A stretch of 64,000 nucleotides of DNA, taken from assembly GCA_009763385.1 (NCBI GenBank), contig CM019827.1, positions 92,612,314 to 92,676,313 of the forward strand. Reading direction: 5' to 3'. Position 1 is the stretch's first letter. Every line of letters begins with the position of its first letter. Shown here piece by piece: positions 1 through 10,123 of the stretch. Made by a program: the position numbers and the translations under genes. The DNA comes from Coix lacryma-jobi var. lacryma-jobi. Its lineage: Eukaryota > Streptophyta > Magnoliopsida > Poales > Poaceae. The notes beneath the pieces were generated by a model. The model saw nothing but the letters and a program-made list of their open reading frames with translations, had not been told where the DNA came from and did no database searches.

Positions 1-1092
1 CTTCTCGTCTTTGCGCTCCGCTACTATTGTTGTGCTTACAACATGTGTGGTAGCTGAAATATATAGCATCATTGGTTCCTTGGGTTCTGGCGGCGTTAGT
101 ATAGGAGGATTGGTTAGGTATCCTTTGAGTTGTTCAAAGGTCTTGTCTGCTTCCTCTGTCCACTGGAATTTATCACCGGCTTTGAGCATCAATTTCAAGA
201 AAGGTAATCCCTTTTCTCCCAATCGTGAGATAAATCTGTTAAGCGCAGCCATGCATCCAGTGAGCTTCTAAACATCCTTGACCGAAGTTGGTGGCTTCAT
301 TCTAGTGCTAGCCATGATCTTCTTTTGACTAGCCTCGATGCCTTGATGACTAACAAGGAATCCGAGTAATTGACCTGAGGGTACTCCGAATACACATTTT
401 ATGGGGTTGAGTCTCCATTTGTAGGTGCGCAGTTGGGTAATGGTTTCCTCTAGGTCTGATATGAGGGTAGTCGGGTCCTTTGTCTTTATGACCACATCAT
501 CAACGTAAGCTTCCGCGTTGCGGCCGATTTGGTCGCCTAGGCAATCTTGGATAGCTCGCTGATAAGTGGCTCGTGCATTCTTTAATCCAAAGGACATGGT
601 TTTATAATAGTAGGCATCGAAGGGAGTTATAAACGATGTCTTTGGTTGGTCTTCTTCTTTGAGAGCAATCTGATGGTACCCCGAGTAACAATCCAGAAAG
701 GATAATAGAGCAGAACCTGTGGTAGCATCAATTATTTGATCTATCCTCGGTAATCCGAAAGGATCCTTTGGACAGTGCTTGTTGAGGTCTGTGTAGTCGA
801 CAGACATGCGCCACTCTGCGGAGTTCTTCTTCTTTACTAGCACTGGATTAGCTAGCCACTCAGGGTGGAGAATCTCCCTGATGATCCCGGCTGCTAGCAG
901 TTTGGCTATTTCCTTCTTGATTGCCTCTTTCTTATCTGGTGAGAATCATCGTAGTCTTTGCTTGATGGGTCTAGAGCCCTCTTTTAATTCCAATTTGTGC
1001 TCAGCCATGTTCCTTGGAACACCCGGCATATCAGCCGGCTTCCAGGCAAATATGTCTTTGTTTGCTCTGAGGAACTTGGTGAGCGCGAGTTC
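1..1092 (-). pseudogene. G1 pol: reverse transcriptase and start of RNase H
   Basis: Minus-strand gypsy pol. The longest open piece, 268-843, carries RT motifs in order: LVKKKN and RMSVDYTDLNK near its start, DCYSGYHQI, SFGLKNARATYQR, then the catalytic YVDDVVIK, then LGFLVSHQGIE. Positions 1-267 continue in the same sense into the RNase H-type connection (AALNRFISRL..., then LPFLKLMLK). Between 843 and 1092 the frame reads the usual RT entry region (ADMPGVPRNMAEHKLEL), but stops lie near 948, near 1093 and near 268. RT copies element RNA into cDNA in the particle. The catalytic YVDD is intact, but the stops make this copy dead. Integrase would lie left of the window. Confidence 0.88.
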
Positions 1093-2437
1093 CTATTCTT
1101 CGAATAGGTGAGCGCTGATAACTGCCGTCATTGAGGGATCACCGGTTTCTAGGTCAATAGTTTTTGTAGAGACTTCTGCTGATGGTTGGATAGTGCCCGC
1201 CTTCTTGATTGGGATTTCTGAATCTCCAGGTTTGGCATTATGTACCATCTGCGTGAGTTCCTGTACTTCCAGGGCGAGTTGACCTTTTTTGGTGATTTGG
1301 AGAGCTTCTGTGTCACATTCAAAGGATCGCTTTAAGTCGCCCTTGAAAGTTAGAATGCCTTTGGGACCCGACATCTTTAGCAGAAGGTATGGATAATGTG
1401 GCACTGCCATAAATTTGGCGATAGCTGGCCGTCCAAATATGGCGTGGTATGATGATTCGAAATTGGCTACCTCGAAACTGATGTACTTTGTTCGGTAGTT
1501 TGTCAGAGTTCCAAGAGTGACGGGTAGTTTTATCCTTCCGAGTGGTATAGCCGCCTTTCCAGGTACTATGCCGTAGAAAGGAGCGCTTGATGGTGTTAGT
1601 TGAGTTGCTAGGTCCAGGTTCATCTTGCGTAGAGTGCTTGCAAAGATGACATTGAGTCCTGCTCCTCCATCTATGAGGACTCTTCCCAATTTAAACCCAG
1701 CGACCATAGGATCCAGGACTAGCGGGTAGTGCCCTGCATTGGAGACGCTGGTCCATTGGTCTGCTCGAGAGAAATTGATCGGATGCTCAGACCGATCAAG
1801 ATATCTGGGAGTTGCTGGTTTGGTAGACATAATTTCCCGTAGGGAAAGCTTCTGGAGGCGCTTGCTGTCGCTGGTGGTTACTCCTCCAAATATGACGTTG
1901 ATAGTGCCTTTGGGGTGTTGGAAACCATCAACGCCCTGTTGAGGGTCTTCAGCTACCTTCTTCCCCTTGTCTTTTTTGCTTTTATTGAAGTCAAAGTTCA
2001 AACCTGGCTCTTTAAGCTGTCGACAGTACCTGGCCTGGTGTCCTCCTATTGGATGGAAAGGGCATGGACCATCTTGGAGGTCGTCGAAGCTTGACGGTTT
2101 GTTCCCTTTCCTCTGAGGTTCCATGGCTGCAACAATGTTGTCCCCGGTTCTCTTGCGGGTGTTTTGCTGAGTAGTCTGGGTTCCTCGTTGGTTATTTCCT
2201 CGATCACCTTGTGTGTTCCTCTCGGGAAAGCGCTCCTGTGTGTGTTCTTCTGTTGCCATCATGGAGTTTACTGCCTGATGGAACTCGTCAGTGGTGGTCG
2301 GATCATGCTTGATGAAATCCTTGTAATTGTACCTTTCACAAATTCCATTGCCGAAAAGGTCGATTACTTCTCTATCTGTTATATCTGAGACTGTGGAGCG
2401 TATCTCGGAGAAGTGTCTGTAGTATTCTCGCATGGTC
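1093..2437 (-). pseudogene. G1 gag C-terminal part and aspartic protease
   Basis: Continuous minus-strand reading frame of a Tat-type gypsy Gag-protease. It opens at the C1 insertion junction with TMREYYRHFSEI (Retrotrans_gag tail), followed by a basic linker and a knuckle-like CPFHPIGGHQARYC cluster. The protease lies around plus-strand 1600-1700, with catalytic motif VLIDGGAGLNVIF (DGG rather than DTG, usual for Tat elements) and a downstream AIFGRPAIAKFMA flap-partner motif. It matures the element polyprotein. The frame ends at a stop at 1093, just before RT, where related elements read on (ELALTKFLRA follows). The gag N-terminal portion continues at 15598 on the other side of C1. Confidence 0.88.
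2433..2437. other. Target-site duplication TGGTC of C1 (left copy)
   Basis: TGGTC directly precedes the first TG of the C1 LTR and recurs at 15593-15597 directly after the 3' LTR. Five bases is the normal copia integration footprint. Removing one copy plus the element restores the G1 gag reading frame. Confidence 0.9.
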
Positions 2438-2824
2438 TGCGGATACATTGGTGTATGCCGGATCTTGAGTGATGAATGATTGTCAACTGGTTTCATGCGC
2501 ATGTTCTTTGGCTTGTGTTGTCCAGGTGCCGAGCACGGATACAGTGATCAAAGGCAAGGTGAAGGTCAAGTAGAGACGTGTCGTGCCGATGGATCGGGAG
2601 AAGTGAAGGGCGGACGTGAGGCTTGGACTAAGGGACCAGTGGCCTGAGGATCAGCTTTGGTGGCTGACAGCCTAGGACAGCGACGAGCGGAGACTTGCGG
2701 GGCACAGTGTTGCTCGGGTCGAGGACCTGGGGACATGTGTTGGCAGACGGGGTGCATGGGTGGTGCATCCCTTCTACAGCCTCAGTTTGGTGGTTGAGCA
2801 ACAGAAAAATCACCGGTGGACGGT

Positions 2825-3060
2825 TTCCAGGTTTGGGCCACAAAACCTGGGTGCTACGGGTTTGCCGAGTTTAGGCGACAAAACTCGGGCTGAGGATGGT
2901 TTCCAGATTTGGGCCTCAAAACCTGGGTGCTGGCAGGTTTCTGAGTTTGGGCCACAAAACTTAGGCGATGGACGGCGGGTTTCCCGGTTTGGGCCTCAAA
3001 ACTGGGGGTTGGTCGTGTAGGCTGGTTTCCCAGTTTGGGCCTCAAAACCGGAGGCGAAGT
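2825..3060 (+). repeat. Six-unit imperfect-palindrome (hairpin) array in C1 5' LTR U3
   Basis: Units of about 24 bases spaced about 45 bases apart. Each has a roughly 8-base stem closing on a near-constant core, TTTGGGCC(T/A)CAAAA. Stems in order: CCAGG/CCTGG, CCGAG/CTCGG, CCAGA/CCTGG, CTGAG/CTTAG, CCCGG/CTGGG, CCCAG/CCGGA. The two arms change together between units. The same array occurs in every C-family LTR in the window. Confidence 0.8.
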
Positions 3061-3210
3061 CCGGGAAAAGGACAAGCAGAGCGGTGGCGGCACGTGGCGG
3101 CAATCGGTGAGGTTCCGTCGAGGCAACACTACCAGTTGTGCGGGCGTGGCCGTCGGATCAGCATCTTCTTCGAGTCGGTCCAGAATAACCCTAGGGTTTA
3201 GCTGGTTCGC

Positions 3211-3220
3211 TCTATAATTA
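3211..3220 (+). promoter_or_regulatory. TATA-like box of C1 5' LTR
   Basis: TCTATAATTA sits about 150 bases after the hairpin array. The equivalent site in C4 reads CTATAAGTAG (52321). This is the best candidate for the LTR promoter; the start site would be about 30 bases downstream. Inferred from position and sequence only. Confidence 0.5.
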
Positions 3221-3837
3221 GTTAGGGGTAGAGTGGGAACTAGAATTAGGATAAGTAGAGGGAGACACCCACCTCCCAATGTATCTCAGTCATTTGCTAT
3301 TTTCCACCTAGGGTTTCCTGCTCTCCCAATCCTCTGCTGTAGCGAACTGAGATCCACAGAGAAGACAATCATACCTCTGTGTTCGTTAGATTTTTAGGAA
3401 GTGAGACCGTAATCTCATTGTTGTAGCGAGTGGTAGCCACACGGTTGCAAATTCATAGTTGTGATTCACGTTTTGGTATTGTTCTTCGTGGGTTGCTTTT
3501 CTCCACTATTTTCCCGGTGATCGATCTCTTTACTCGTTGCATCTTTTGCGATTTCGTTTGAACAAAGTTGTTCTAGATCGTGAGGCACTTCTTTCCACCG
3601 AAGGAATTCACCTCTAACCTCACGACCTAGTAGATCGGTCAATTTTCATTTCTAATCGAGTTTTGTCTCCTTTGCCCTAAATTCTTCCGATTCACCGTTT
3701 TGGAGTTAGGTTCGAGCCATGATCCCTTTGGGATAGCTCACTAACCTCCTAGGAACTACTCATACCAAGTCTAAGCCTTAGAGCTTTTGATTCGGAGGAG
3801 ATCGAGTTGAATCTGCAGAAGAACTGTGCTGTATCGG

Positions 3838-4100
3838 GGGCATCAGACGCTCTGTTCGTGACCATCGGACGCTGAGTTCATAACAGCGGACGCATCCGGT
3901 GCCACATGTCATCTGATAGCGTTTTTAAGGAGCATCGAACGCTGACCATCGGAGCGTCTGTTGCCATCGGACGCATCCGGGGGTCGAGCATCGGACGCTA
4001 GGGTTTCACTATAGCTAGCGTCCGATGCCTGTCTAGTAAGGTTCCAGACAGGGTCTTTTCGCATCGGACGCGTCCGGTGCCTGATCATCGGATGTAGGGC
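3838..4100 (+). repeat. GGACGC / CGGACGCRTCCGG repeats in C1 5' LTR R-U5
   Basis: About ten copies of CATCGGACGC or CGGACGCATCCGG, some nearly self-complementary. They occupy the transcribed leader part of the LTR. The 3' LTR has the same block at 15068-15308. Other C copies carry different repeat units here. Confidence 0.75.
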
Positions 4101-4385
4101 TGCATCCTATGCTGTGTCTTCAGCACGTTTTCATCCGCGGTTTGTTAGTCTGTTGTTGGTTTTGGTTTTCGTCTTTTGCGTTGGGTTTCTAGGGTTGTGT
4201 AGTGTTCCGCTGTGCTTCTTGGAAGTATCCAGCCTACATCTAGGGTCGTGGACACTTGCAAGCTCTAGGTTTGCTTATGGGGTTGATTCTCGGAACAGTG
4301 GCAACAAGTTTCTGAAAAGAAATTTGAAGCTCCCATTCACCCCCCCCCTCTGGTCGCTTTCTGGTAGTACTCTCGGTCCTTTAAT

Positions 4386-4397
4386 TGGTATCGGAGC
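4386..4397 (+). promoter_or_regulatory. C1 primer binding site (initiator Met tRNA type)
   Basis: TGGTATCGGAGC two bases after the 5' LTR. It matches the usual plant copia site TGGTATCAGAGC, complementary to the 3' end of initiator-Met tRNA, with one change (A to G). Confidence 0.88.
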
Positions 4398-4446
4398 GAG
4401 TTAAGGATCTTCCACATTAGCCGGTTCCAGATCCACCGAAGGCGAC

Positions 4447-7070
4447 ATGGATCGCGGCGTGGGCAAACCGTCGTTTTTCGATGGGATGAACTATGCGTAT
4501 TGGAAGATACGCATGTCGGCCTATCTTCAGAGCATGGGTGCTTATGTTTGGGAGATTTGCAACAGGGCCGATTACGTTGTCTTGGCTGCTCGTGTGACTC
4601 AGCTGCAGATCGATGAGCACGATGCCAATAACCGAGCTCGTAATGCTCTTTTCTCGTGTTTGAGTGTTTCTGAGTTCGATCGCGTTTCTCATCTCCCCAC
4701 GACTCATGAGATTTGGGCGACCCTCATGCGCTCTCATGAGGGTACCTCTCAAGTCAAATCCCGTCTCTACGAGTAGCACAAGCGGGAGTATGAGAACTTT
4801 CGACACATGCCTGGCGAAAGCATAGAGAGTTTATTCGATCGCTTTCAGGTGATTGTCAACAGGATGAGGGCAAACAAGGAGCTGTTGCCTTTGGACGATC
4901 ATGAGAGGGCTCTCAAGCTTTTGCATACTCTCAATCGGTCGGTGTGTGACTCAAAGGTCCAGGCGATCATCGAATCGTCTAACTATGAGACCCTCACGTG
5001 CGACGAGCTCTTTAGTAAGCTCAAGTCCAGTGACATTGACGCCATGACAAGGGCTTCTTATGAGAATCCTTCTGGCCCATCGATGGCTTTGCTTTCTGGC
5101 TCTTCTGGTAACCCCTCTGGAGGATTTGCACTTTCTTCTCTTCTCTCTGTCACAGAGGAGCAGCTGGAGTTCATGGGGTATGACGAGTTGGCTTTGCTCG
5201 CCAACCGGTTCTCGCGGTTCCACAACAACCGCATGAACCATCGCCATGGAGGAGGACGCTCTAGATGTTTCGAGTGCGGCGACCCCGACCACTTCATCGC
5301 CAACTGTCCCAAGAAGAACAAGCAAGCATTTGGGAAGGGCGATCATGGGAACAAGTACGACTTCAGCAAGCGCAAGGAGAAGTACGTCCCCGCGAAGCAC
5401 AAGCAGAAGGGCGTCTACAACAAAGAGTAAATCAAGAAGAAGTACTTGGAGAAGGCCTAGACTGAGCAGCGTGCTTTCTTCGCCATGCTCAGCGACGTCG
5501 ACGACTCGGATGATGACTCCGCTTCTTCAAGCGATGACGAGTCAGAGAAGAAGAAGAAGATCGAGGACAAGCTGAACGACCTCTGCTTCTTCGCTGACAA
5601 CGAGGGTTTTTGCACCATGGCCCTCGGCAAGGTGGACGACAGCCAGCTGGAGGAGATCCCTCAGAACGACGACGATGACGACACCTCCCAGGTATCTCAG
5701 ACCCCTGACGAGCTTTCTGCTGAGGTCGAGAAACTTACTGCCGCCCTTCTTAGTCAAGATAAGCTGCTTAGGCGTGCTATTAGAGAGCGGAAGGAGTTTA
5801 GGCAGAAGTGGGAGGATACGGTGATGGAGCTTGAGTTTGCCAAGTCCACCGTAGTTGTCTCCGAGGAGGGTGAGTGCGAGATGTGCAACAAGCACATGAC
5901 TGACCTTCTCACTTTGAGAGGTAAGTATGCTGCTTTGGTTGGAGAGGTGGATGAGCTCCGGGCTAGGCCCATGTTGTTGGGTGCGTGCAAGTCTTGTGCA
6001 GGCTTGCAATCCGAGTTGGCAGAGAAGGGTGCCAAGATTGTGTCTCTTGAGAAGGCCAGCTCGGGTAGCACTTGTGTGGCTAGGTGTGCTTTGTGTGAAG
6101 GCTTGGAGATGGAGATAGCCAATGTGAAGCATGACAAGATGCAAACCGAGGAAGAAAACACATACTTTCAGACCATCTTGTCATGGGTGTCTTGTGGTAA
6201 GTCGCAGCTTGGGATGATGATTGCCCAGTTCAAGCGTGCTACTGGAGGTCCTGGTGTAGGCTTTGCTCCGGGTGCTGAGTGTGCGTCCTCTTTTGGGAAG
6301 ATTGGAGAGTCGAGTGGTCTTAACCCGAGTGAGAAGCCCAACTCCACCACTACTCCCAAGCTTACCAAGATTCCACCCAAAGAGCCTCTCAAGCCCAACA
6401 CCAAGGATGGAGTGTTTGTTCAACCTCCGAGAGCTCCACCCAAGAAACAGACATGGGCTCCAAAATCAAACCACCTCAAGAACAAGCTAGACACCATGCC
6501 ACCTATCCAAGAGGAGCTCATGCCACAGAAAGGCAAAGTGATCCACACCCACTACCGTGAGTACCAACAACCCCTATGAGAGCGGTGAGGTACCATGGTG
6601 AGCATTGTGAGAGAGGTGGACACTTGAGGGAGTTTTGCTTTCGGTGCAAGAGAGAGGAGCGCCGTGCAAAGGAGATGAACAACACGGACATGTACCATCC
6701 TTTCCATGATGTACATGTGCCAAATGTTCAAAGGCGTGCTGCTAGGCCTAGAGGTCCAATTCCTCAAGTTCCTAGGCCTAGGCCGCAAGGAGAACGTGCC
6801 CGGCGGGAGCCTACAGTTGTAGGATATGGACCCCGTGGCGGTGGCCTTGTGGTTGAGCGTTACCCTCCACCGCGTTTTGAGTATCGCGATGGACGCTCTT
6901 TCCTTAGCGGACCGCGTTTTCCTGTGTGTGGTGATCGCTTTCCTCGTAGGCGTGCTAGCAATGGTTTTTCTACTAACCGTTCTTTTGAGCTGCCGGCCCA
7001 ACACTGGTATTCTTCCTACTTCACTAACCCCAGTGTTGGACCGTATGCTCACCCTATGTCGTTTTATTGA
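4447..7070 (+). pseudogene. C1 gag, with stops and a frameshift
   Basis: Starts at ATG 4447 (MDRGVGKPSFFDGMNYAYWK), the same start as in all C copies. Order: N-terminal capsid-like part with FDGxNYAYWK and WDSKVQ-type motifs; a CCHC knuckle CFECGDPDHFIANCPKK near 5265; a basic stretch; an acidic run (DDDDD near 5670); a coiled-coil region (SAEVEKLTAALLSQDKLLRR) with CxxC pairs CEMC, CKSC and CALC; a Pro-rich part; a second CX2CX4HX4C knuckle (CEHCERGGHLREFC) at about 6603; an Arg/Pro tail ending at a TGA at 7068. In-frame stops occur at 4774, 5428 and 5458. One C is lost near 6573, shifting the frame. Gag forms the particle and packages RNA; this copy cannot. Confidence 0.88.
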
Positions 7071-7084
7071 TGTAGGTAAAACGA

Positions 7085-8300
7085 TTGGTGGATTCCGGTT
7101 GTTCGAGGCACATGACCGGAAATGCTAAGTGGTTCTCCAGTCTTAGTCCTGTTGCCGGAAAGGAGTTTATCACCTTCGGCGACAATAGCAAAGGTAAAGT
7201 GTTGTCTCGTGGGTCGGTGCGAGTTAATGAGCACTTTGTGTTGCGCGATGTTGGTCTTGTTTCTAACTTGCATTTTAATCTTCTTTTTGTTTCACAACTT
7301 TTTGATGATGACTATGAGATTCGTTTTAAGCCGAATCTCAGTCGTATTTTAGATCCTCAGGGCAATCTTGTATGTTTGATTTCGCCCTTTGGGAAAGTCT
7401 TTCGTACGAATTTCTCGGAGTCGTTTGGGATTTCTCGTTGTCTTTTGGCTGGTCCTTCCTCCTCTGATCTTTGGAAGTGGCATAGGAGACTTGGACATTT
7501 GAGCTTCGACTTGCTTGCAAGGCTTAGCTCACTTGGCCTAATCCGAGGATTGCCCAAGTTGAGCATGGAGAAGGATCTTGTTTGCCATTCTTGCAGACAT
7601 GGGAAGATGGTTGCTGCTCCCCACCATCTATTGACTCAGGTCATGACTAAGCGCCCTGGAGAGCTTTTACATATGGACCTTGTTGGTCCAGCTCGGGTGA
7701 GCTCGGTTTGGGGGAAGTGGTATGTACTTGTGGTTGTTGACGATTTTTCGATATATTCGTGGGTCTTCTTTTTGACCGAGAAGACTGAGACTTTCTCTTT
7801 TGCTCGCAATCTGATTTTGCGTCTTCAGAATGAGTTCCCTATGAACTCGATGCGAGCTATCCGTAGTGATAATGGTTCTGAGTTTAAGAATTCGGATTTT
7901 GAGAAGTTTTGTAACTCTTTGGGTTTAGAGAATCAGTTTTCTTCCCCCTACACACCGCCACAAAAATGGTGTTGTAGAGAGGAAGAATCGGACTCTTGTA
8001 GAGATGGCCAGGACGATGCTCGATGAGCATAGGACTCCTAGGCGATATTGGGCCGAAGTTATGAACATTGCATGCTATATTTCCAATCGCATTTTTCTCC
8101 GAGCTTTCTTGAAAAAGACCTCTTATGAGTTGCATTTTGGAAGATAGCCTAAAGTGAGTTACTTTAGAGTTCTTGGTTGCCACTGTTTTATACTCAAGAA
8201 AGGCAACTTGGACAAATTTGAGTCTCATTCTTCTGACGGTGTATTTTTGGGTTATGGCGCTCACACTCGTGCATATCGTATACTTAACCTTGATACTAAT
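7085..8300 (+). pseudogene. C1 pol, first part: protease and integrase
   Basis: Opens after a TAG in its own frame, with VDSGCSRHMTGN, the DSG active site of copia aspartic protease. The integrase zinc domain follows (HRRLGHL...CHSCRHGK, HHCC type), then the catalytic core with the first Asp in MDLVGP and the second in IRSDNGSEFK. Extra A bases near 7965 shift the frame just before the third catalytic residue (VVERKN in the other copies). The reading sense then continues (RRYWAEV, FRVLGCHCFILKKGN) to the A1 insertion at 8301. The pol frame is -1 relative to gag and does not overlap it. Confidence 0.87.
8296..8300. other. Target-site duplication CTAAT of A1 (left copy)
   Basis: CTAAT before A1 and CTAAC after it (10124-10128). 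The uninterrupted homologous site in C4 (near 57572) reads CACTAACCGAG, so the original target was CTAAC and the left copy has mutated. Confidence 0.8.
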
Positions 8301-8712
8301 TGTTGGTAGTTCTTAGCTACACCTAGGATAGGGTAACTAAAGTAGCTGTCTACTAATGCCAAGCGGGGTTGTCAGTCCCGACACTAGTAGGAGCTAGCTA
8401 GCGAGAATGCAATCTACCAGGAGGAGATTCTGCAAGCGCACAGAACTATCATAGTAGCACTTCGCCTGGGAGTACCAGGTGTCGATTTATTTGATCCCAA
8501 GGGAAGGCTAGGGTGTTGTATGAGTTGAGTCAAGGAGGGGATGAGAGTCGAAGAAAAGAGAAAAGGGAAAAGGGGAAAAGGGAATAGATGAAAGGCTAGA
8601 AAGAATATATGGGTGGATAGGTAAGGATGATATGGATGGCTAAGGTAAGGTGGATGGATAGGTAGATAAAGGGTAACTAAGGGTAACTAAGATAACTAAC
8701 TAATAACTAATC

Positions 8713-8767
8713 CTAGATAACTACAAAGCAAGATAACTACGAAGCAAGATAGTTTCGAAGCAAGGCA
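8713..8767 (+). repeat. 16-bp tandem repeat in A1 (ATAACTACGAAGCAAG)
   Basis: Three slightly diverged copies of (A)TAACTACGAAGCAAG in a row, next to a CTAACTAACTAA-type low-complexity run. The same tandem occurs in A2's LTRs (for example 27353-27401). Confidence 0.65.
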
Positions 8768-9604
8768 GGCAAAAGACAATAAAGCAACTAAGCTGAGTAT
8801 AGTTTTATTCCTGTCTTGTCAAGTATCGAGGCGTACTAGCCTTTACCACTTACTTAGGTTGAACGCTAGCACAACGAGCCTTACTGTTAAACTGGGCCAA
8901 CTACGTGGTGGAATTCAAGGCGCACAGGGCTATCACCACCTGCTTGCTACCACAACTATCCGGGGGTCCAGCCGTATCTGAAGGTAAGTCCATAACAAAG
9001 CACCACGCTTAACTATATTCTAACTATCTCTACCCTAGCTTTGAATAGAGACACCCTTACGGACGTCAGAGCAAACACTTGACTTAATAAGATAAACACT
9101 AAACTAACTAAGCAACCTATTGGCAAAGATCAAACACTAAGCTCACTAGAGATTAACTACTATGGCTAAGTGAATTGATCTGTAGGATAGCTAGGCACTG
9201 AAGCAATCAATCAAGTATACCACTCAATACTGATAAGTATAATAAAGTAATACTTGAAATGATGAACTAGAATATAGTAAATGCTTGAGTAACAAGAGCA
9301 AAACCTGAACTGGAGATGAAGGAAGACTCTTCCTAGCTCCAGAACCGATCACTCGCACGCCTCTACTCTTGAGCTAACCCTTGAGCAGCGCTACCGCGAG
9401 GGCGAAGATGCCTTGCTCTACTAGCTACCTACTTGCCTAAGCTCTCTAAGCTTCTAACCTAACTCTCACTTGCTTCTCTTGCTTTGCTTGGGATGGTACT
9501 TGGTGTGTGATGGTACTGGTACGAATGAAGTAGTGTCGCCAGGGGGGTATTTATAGTCCAAATGAGTGAGGGGGGTACTTATAGGGGCAGCCAGCCGACC
9601 TAGG

Positions 9605-9915
9605 GCTAACCCTAGTGGCGGGCGCCAGCCCTAGGTGGCGGCGGCCACCTCCCTCACCGTTGGATGCACCGCCTTGGCTTCAACGGCATCCTAGTGGTTG
9701 TCCAAGGCGGTTTGGAGGTCGGTTGCATGTCCTAGTAGCCGCCATTCAGCCTTGATCCACGCCTCTTCATCCTGAGTCGTCCGATGCTACTGACCTAGTG
9801 ACCAAGGGCCAAGATTTGGCCTTGGGGAGGTCACACGGATCGGTGACGTGGCAGGGGGTGACACTTGGGCCAACCCAAGTGGCGGGCGCCACTTGGTGCT
9901 GGCGGGCGCCACCCC
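9605..9915 (+). repeat. GC-rich palindromes GTGGCGGGCGCCAC in A1
   Basis: At least four copies of GTGGCG-NN-CGCCA(C/G) around 9612, 9636, 9879 and 9900. Each can fold into a 5-6 bp perfect stem. They lie in the U3 part of the minus-oriented LTR. The same block is in A2 at 22510-22830 and 28250-28565. Confidence 0.65.
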
Positions 9916-10123
9916 TCTTAGGCCCATTTGGGCCCTGCTGAGTGGGCTTGTCTCCTGGTGGGTCCATATGTCCAAATTTGGTTCAAATCCTGCATTCAAA
10001 TAAAATTCTATGGACATGTGGAATTTGGTTAGTTTGAAACCTATTTGACTACATTTCATGCCTTTTCGGTGGACTTTAGGGTCAAATATTGATGGTAAAA
10101 CAGGTGTTTAAGGACCGTCAACA

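Larger units (their letters stand above)
2438..4383 (+). repeat. C1 5' LTR
   Basis: Begins TGCGGATACATTGG and ends CCTTTA just before the primer site (other copies end CCTTCA). It is co-linear with the 3' LTR at 13668-15592, with scattered differences by eye. Layout: U3 up to about 3240, including a six-unit hairpin array (2825-3060) and a TATA-like TCTATAATTA at 3211. Then R/U5 with a structured leader (CACAGAG...CTCTGTG; GTGGTAGCCACAC) and a run of GGACGC repeats at 3840-4100. The R boundaries are inferred from the TATA box only. Confidence 0.92.
8301..10123 (-). repeat. A1: solo LTR of the Athila-like A family, inserted in C1 pol
   Basis: TGTTGGTAGTTCTTAGC ... CCGTCAACA, homologous to the LTRs of A2 from end to end, with no internal region and with a 5-bp duplication on both sides. 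This is the usual product of recombination between two LTRs. The family is minus-oriented here: tandem TATA-like boxes read CTATAAATACCCCCC on the minus strand (about 9546-9560 and 9576-9590). It lacks the roughly 150 bases at the U5 end that hold two primer-site-like copies in A2 and A3. No ORF of substance. Confidence 0.88.

Noticed and set aside
2854..3279. Minus-strand 141-codon ORF across the C1 5' LTR (and similar ones at 14153-14509, 18021-18386, 38292-38618, 51989-52297)
   Set aside because: It reads through the hairpin array; the repeated RPKLGN/AQTGKPA peptides are a by-product of the palindromes and appear on both strands in several frames.
3840..4100. Regularly repeated GGACGC units considered as a CRISPR-like array
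   Set aside because: Units are short, irregularly spaced and self-complementary, within a plant LTR; no cas genes and no bacterial context.
4386..4400. Possible tRNA genes at the primer sites
   Set aside because: Only 12-18 bases complementary to tRNA 3' ends; no cloverleaf around them.
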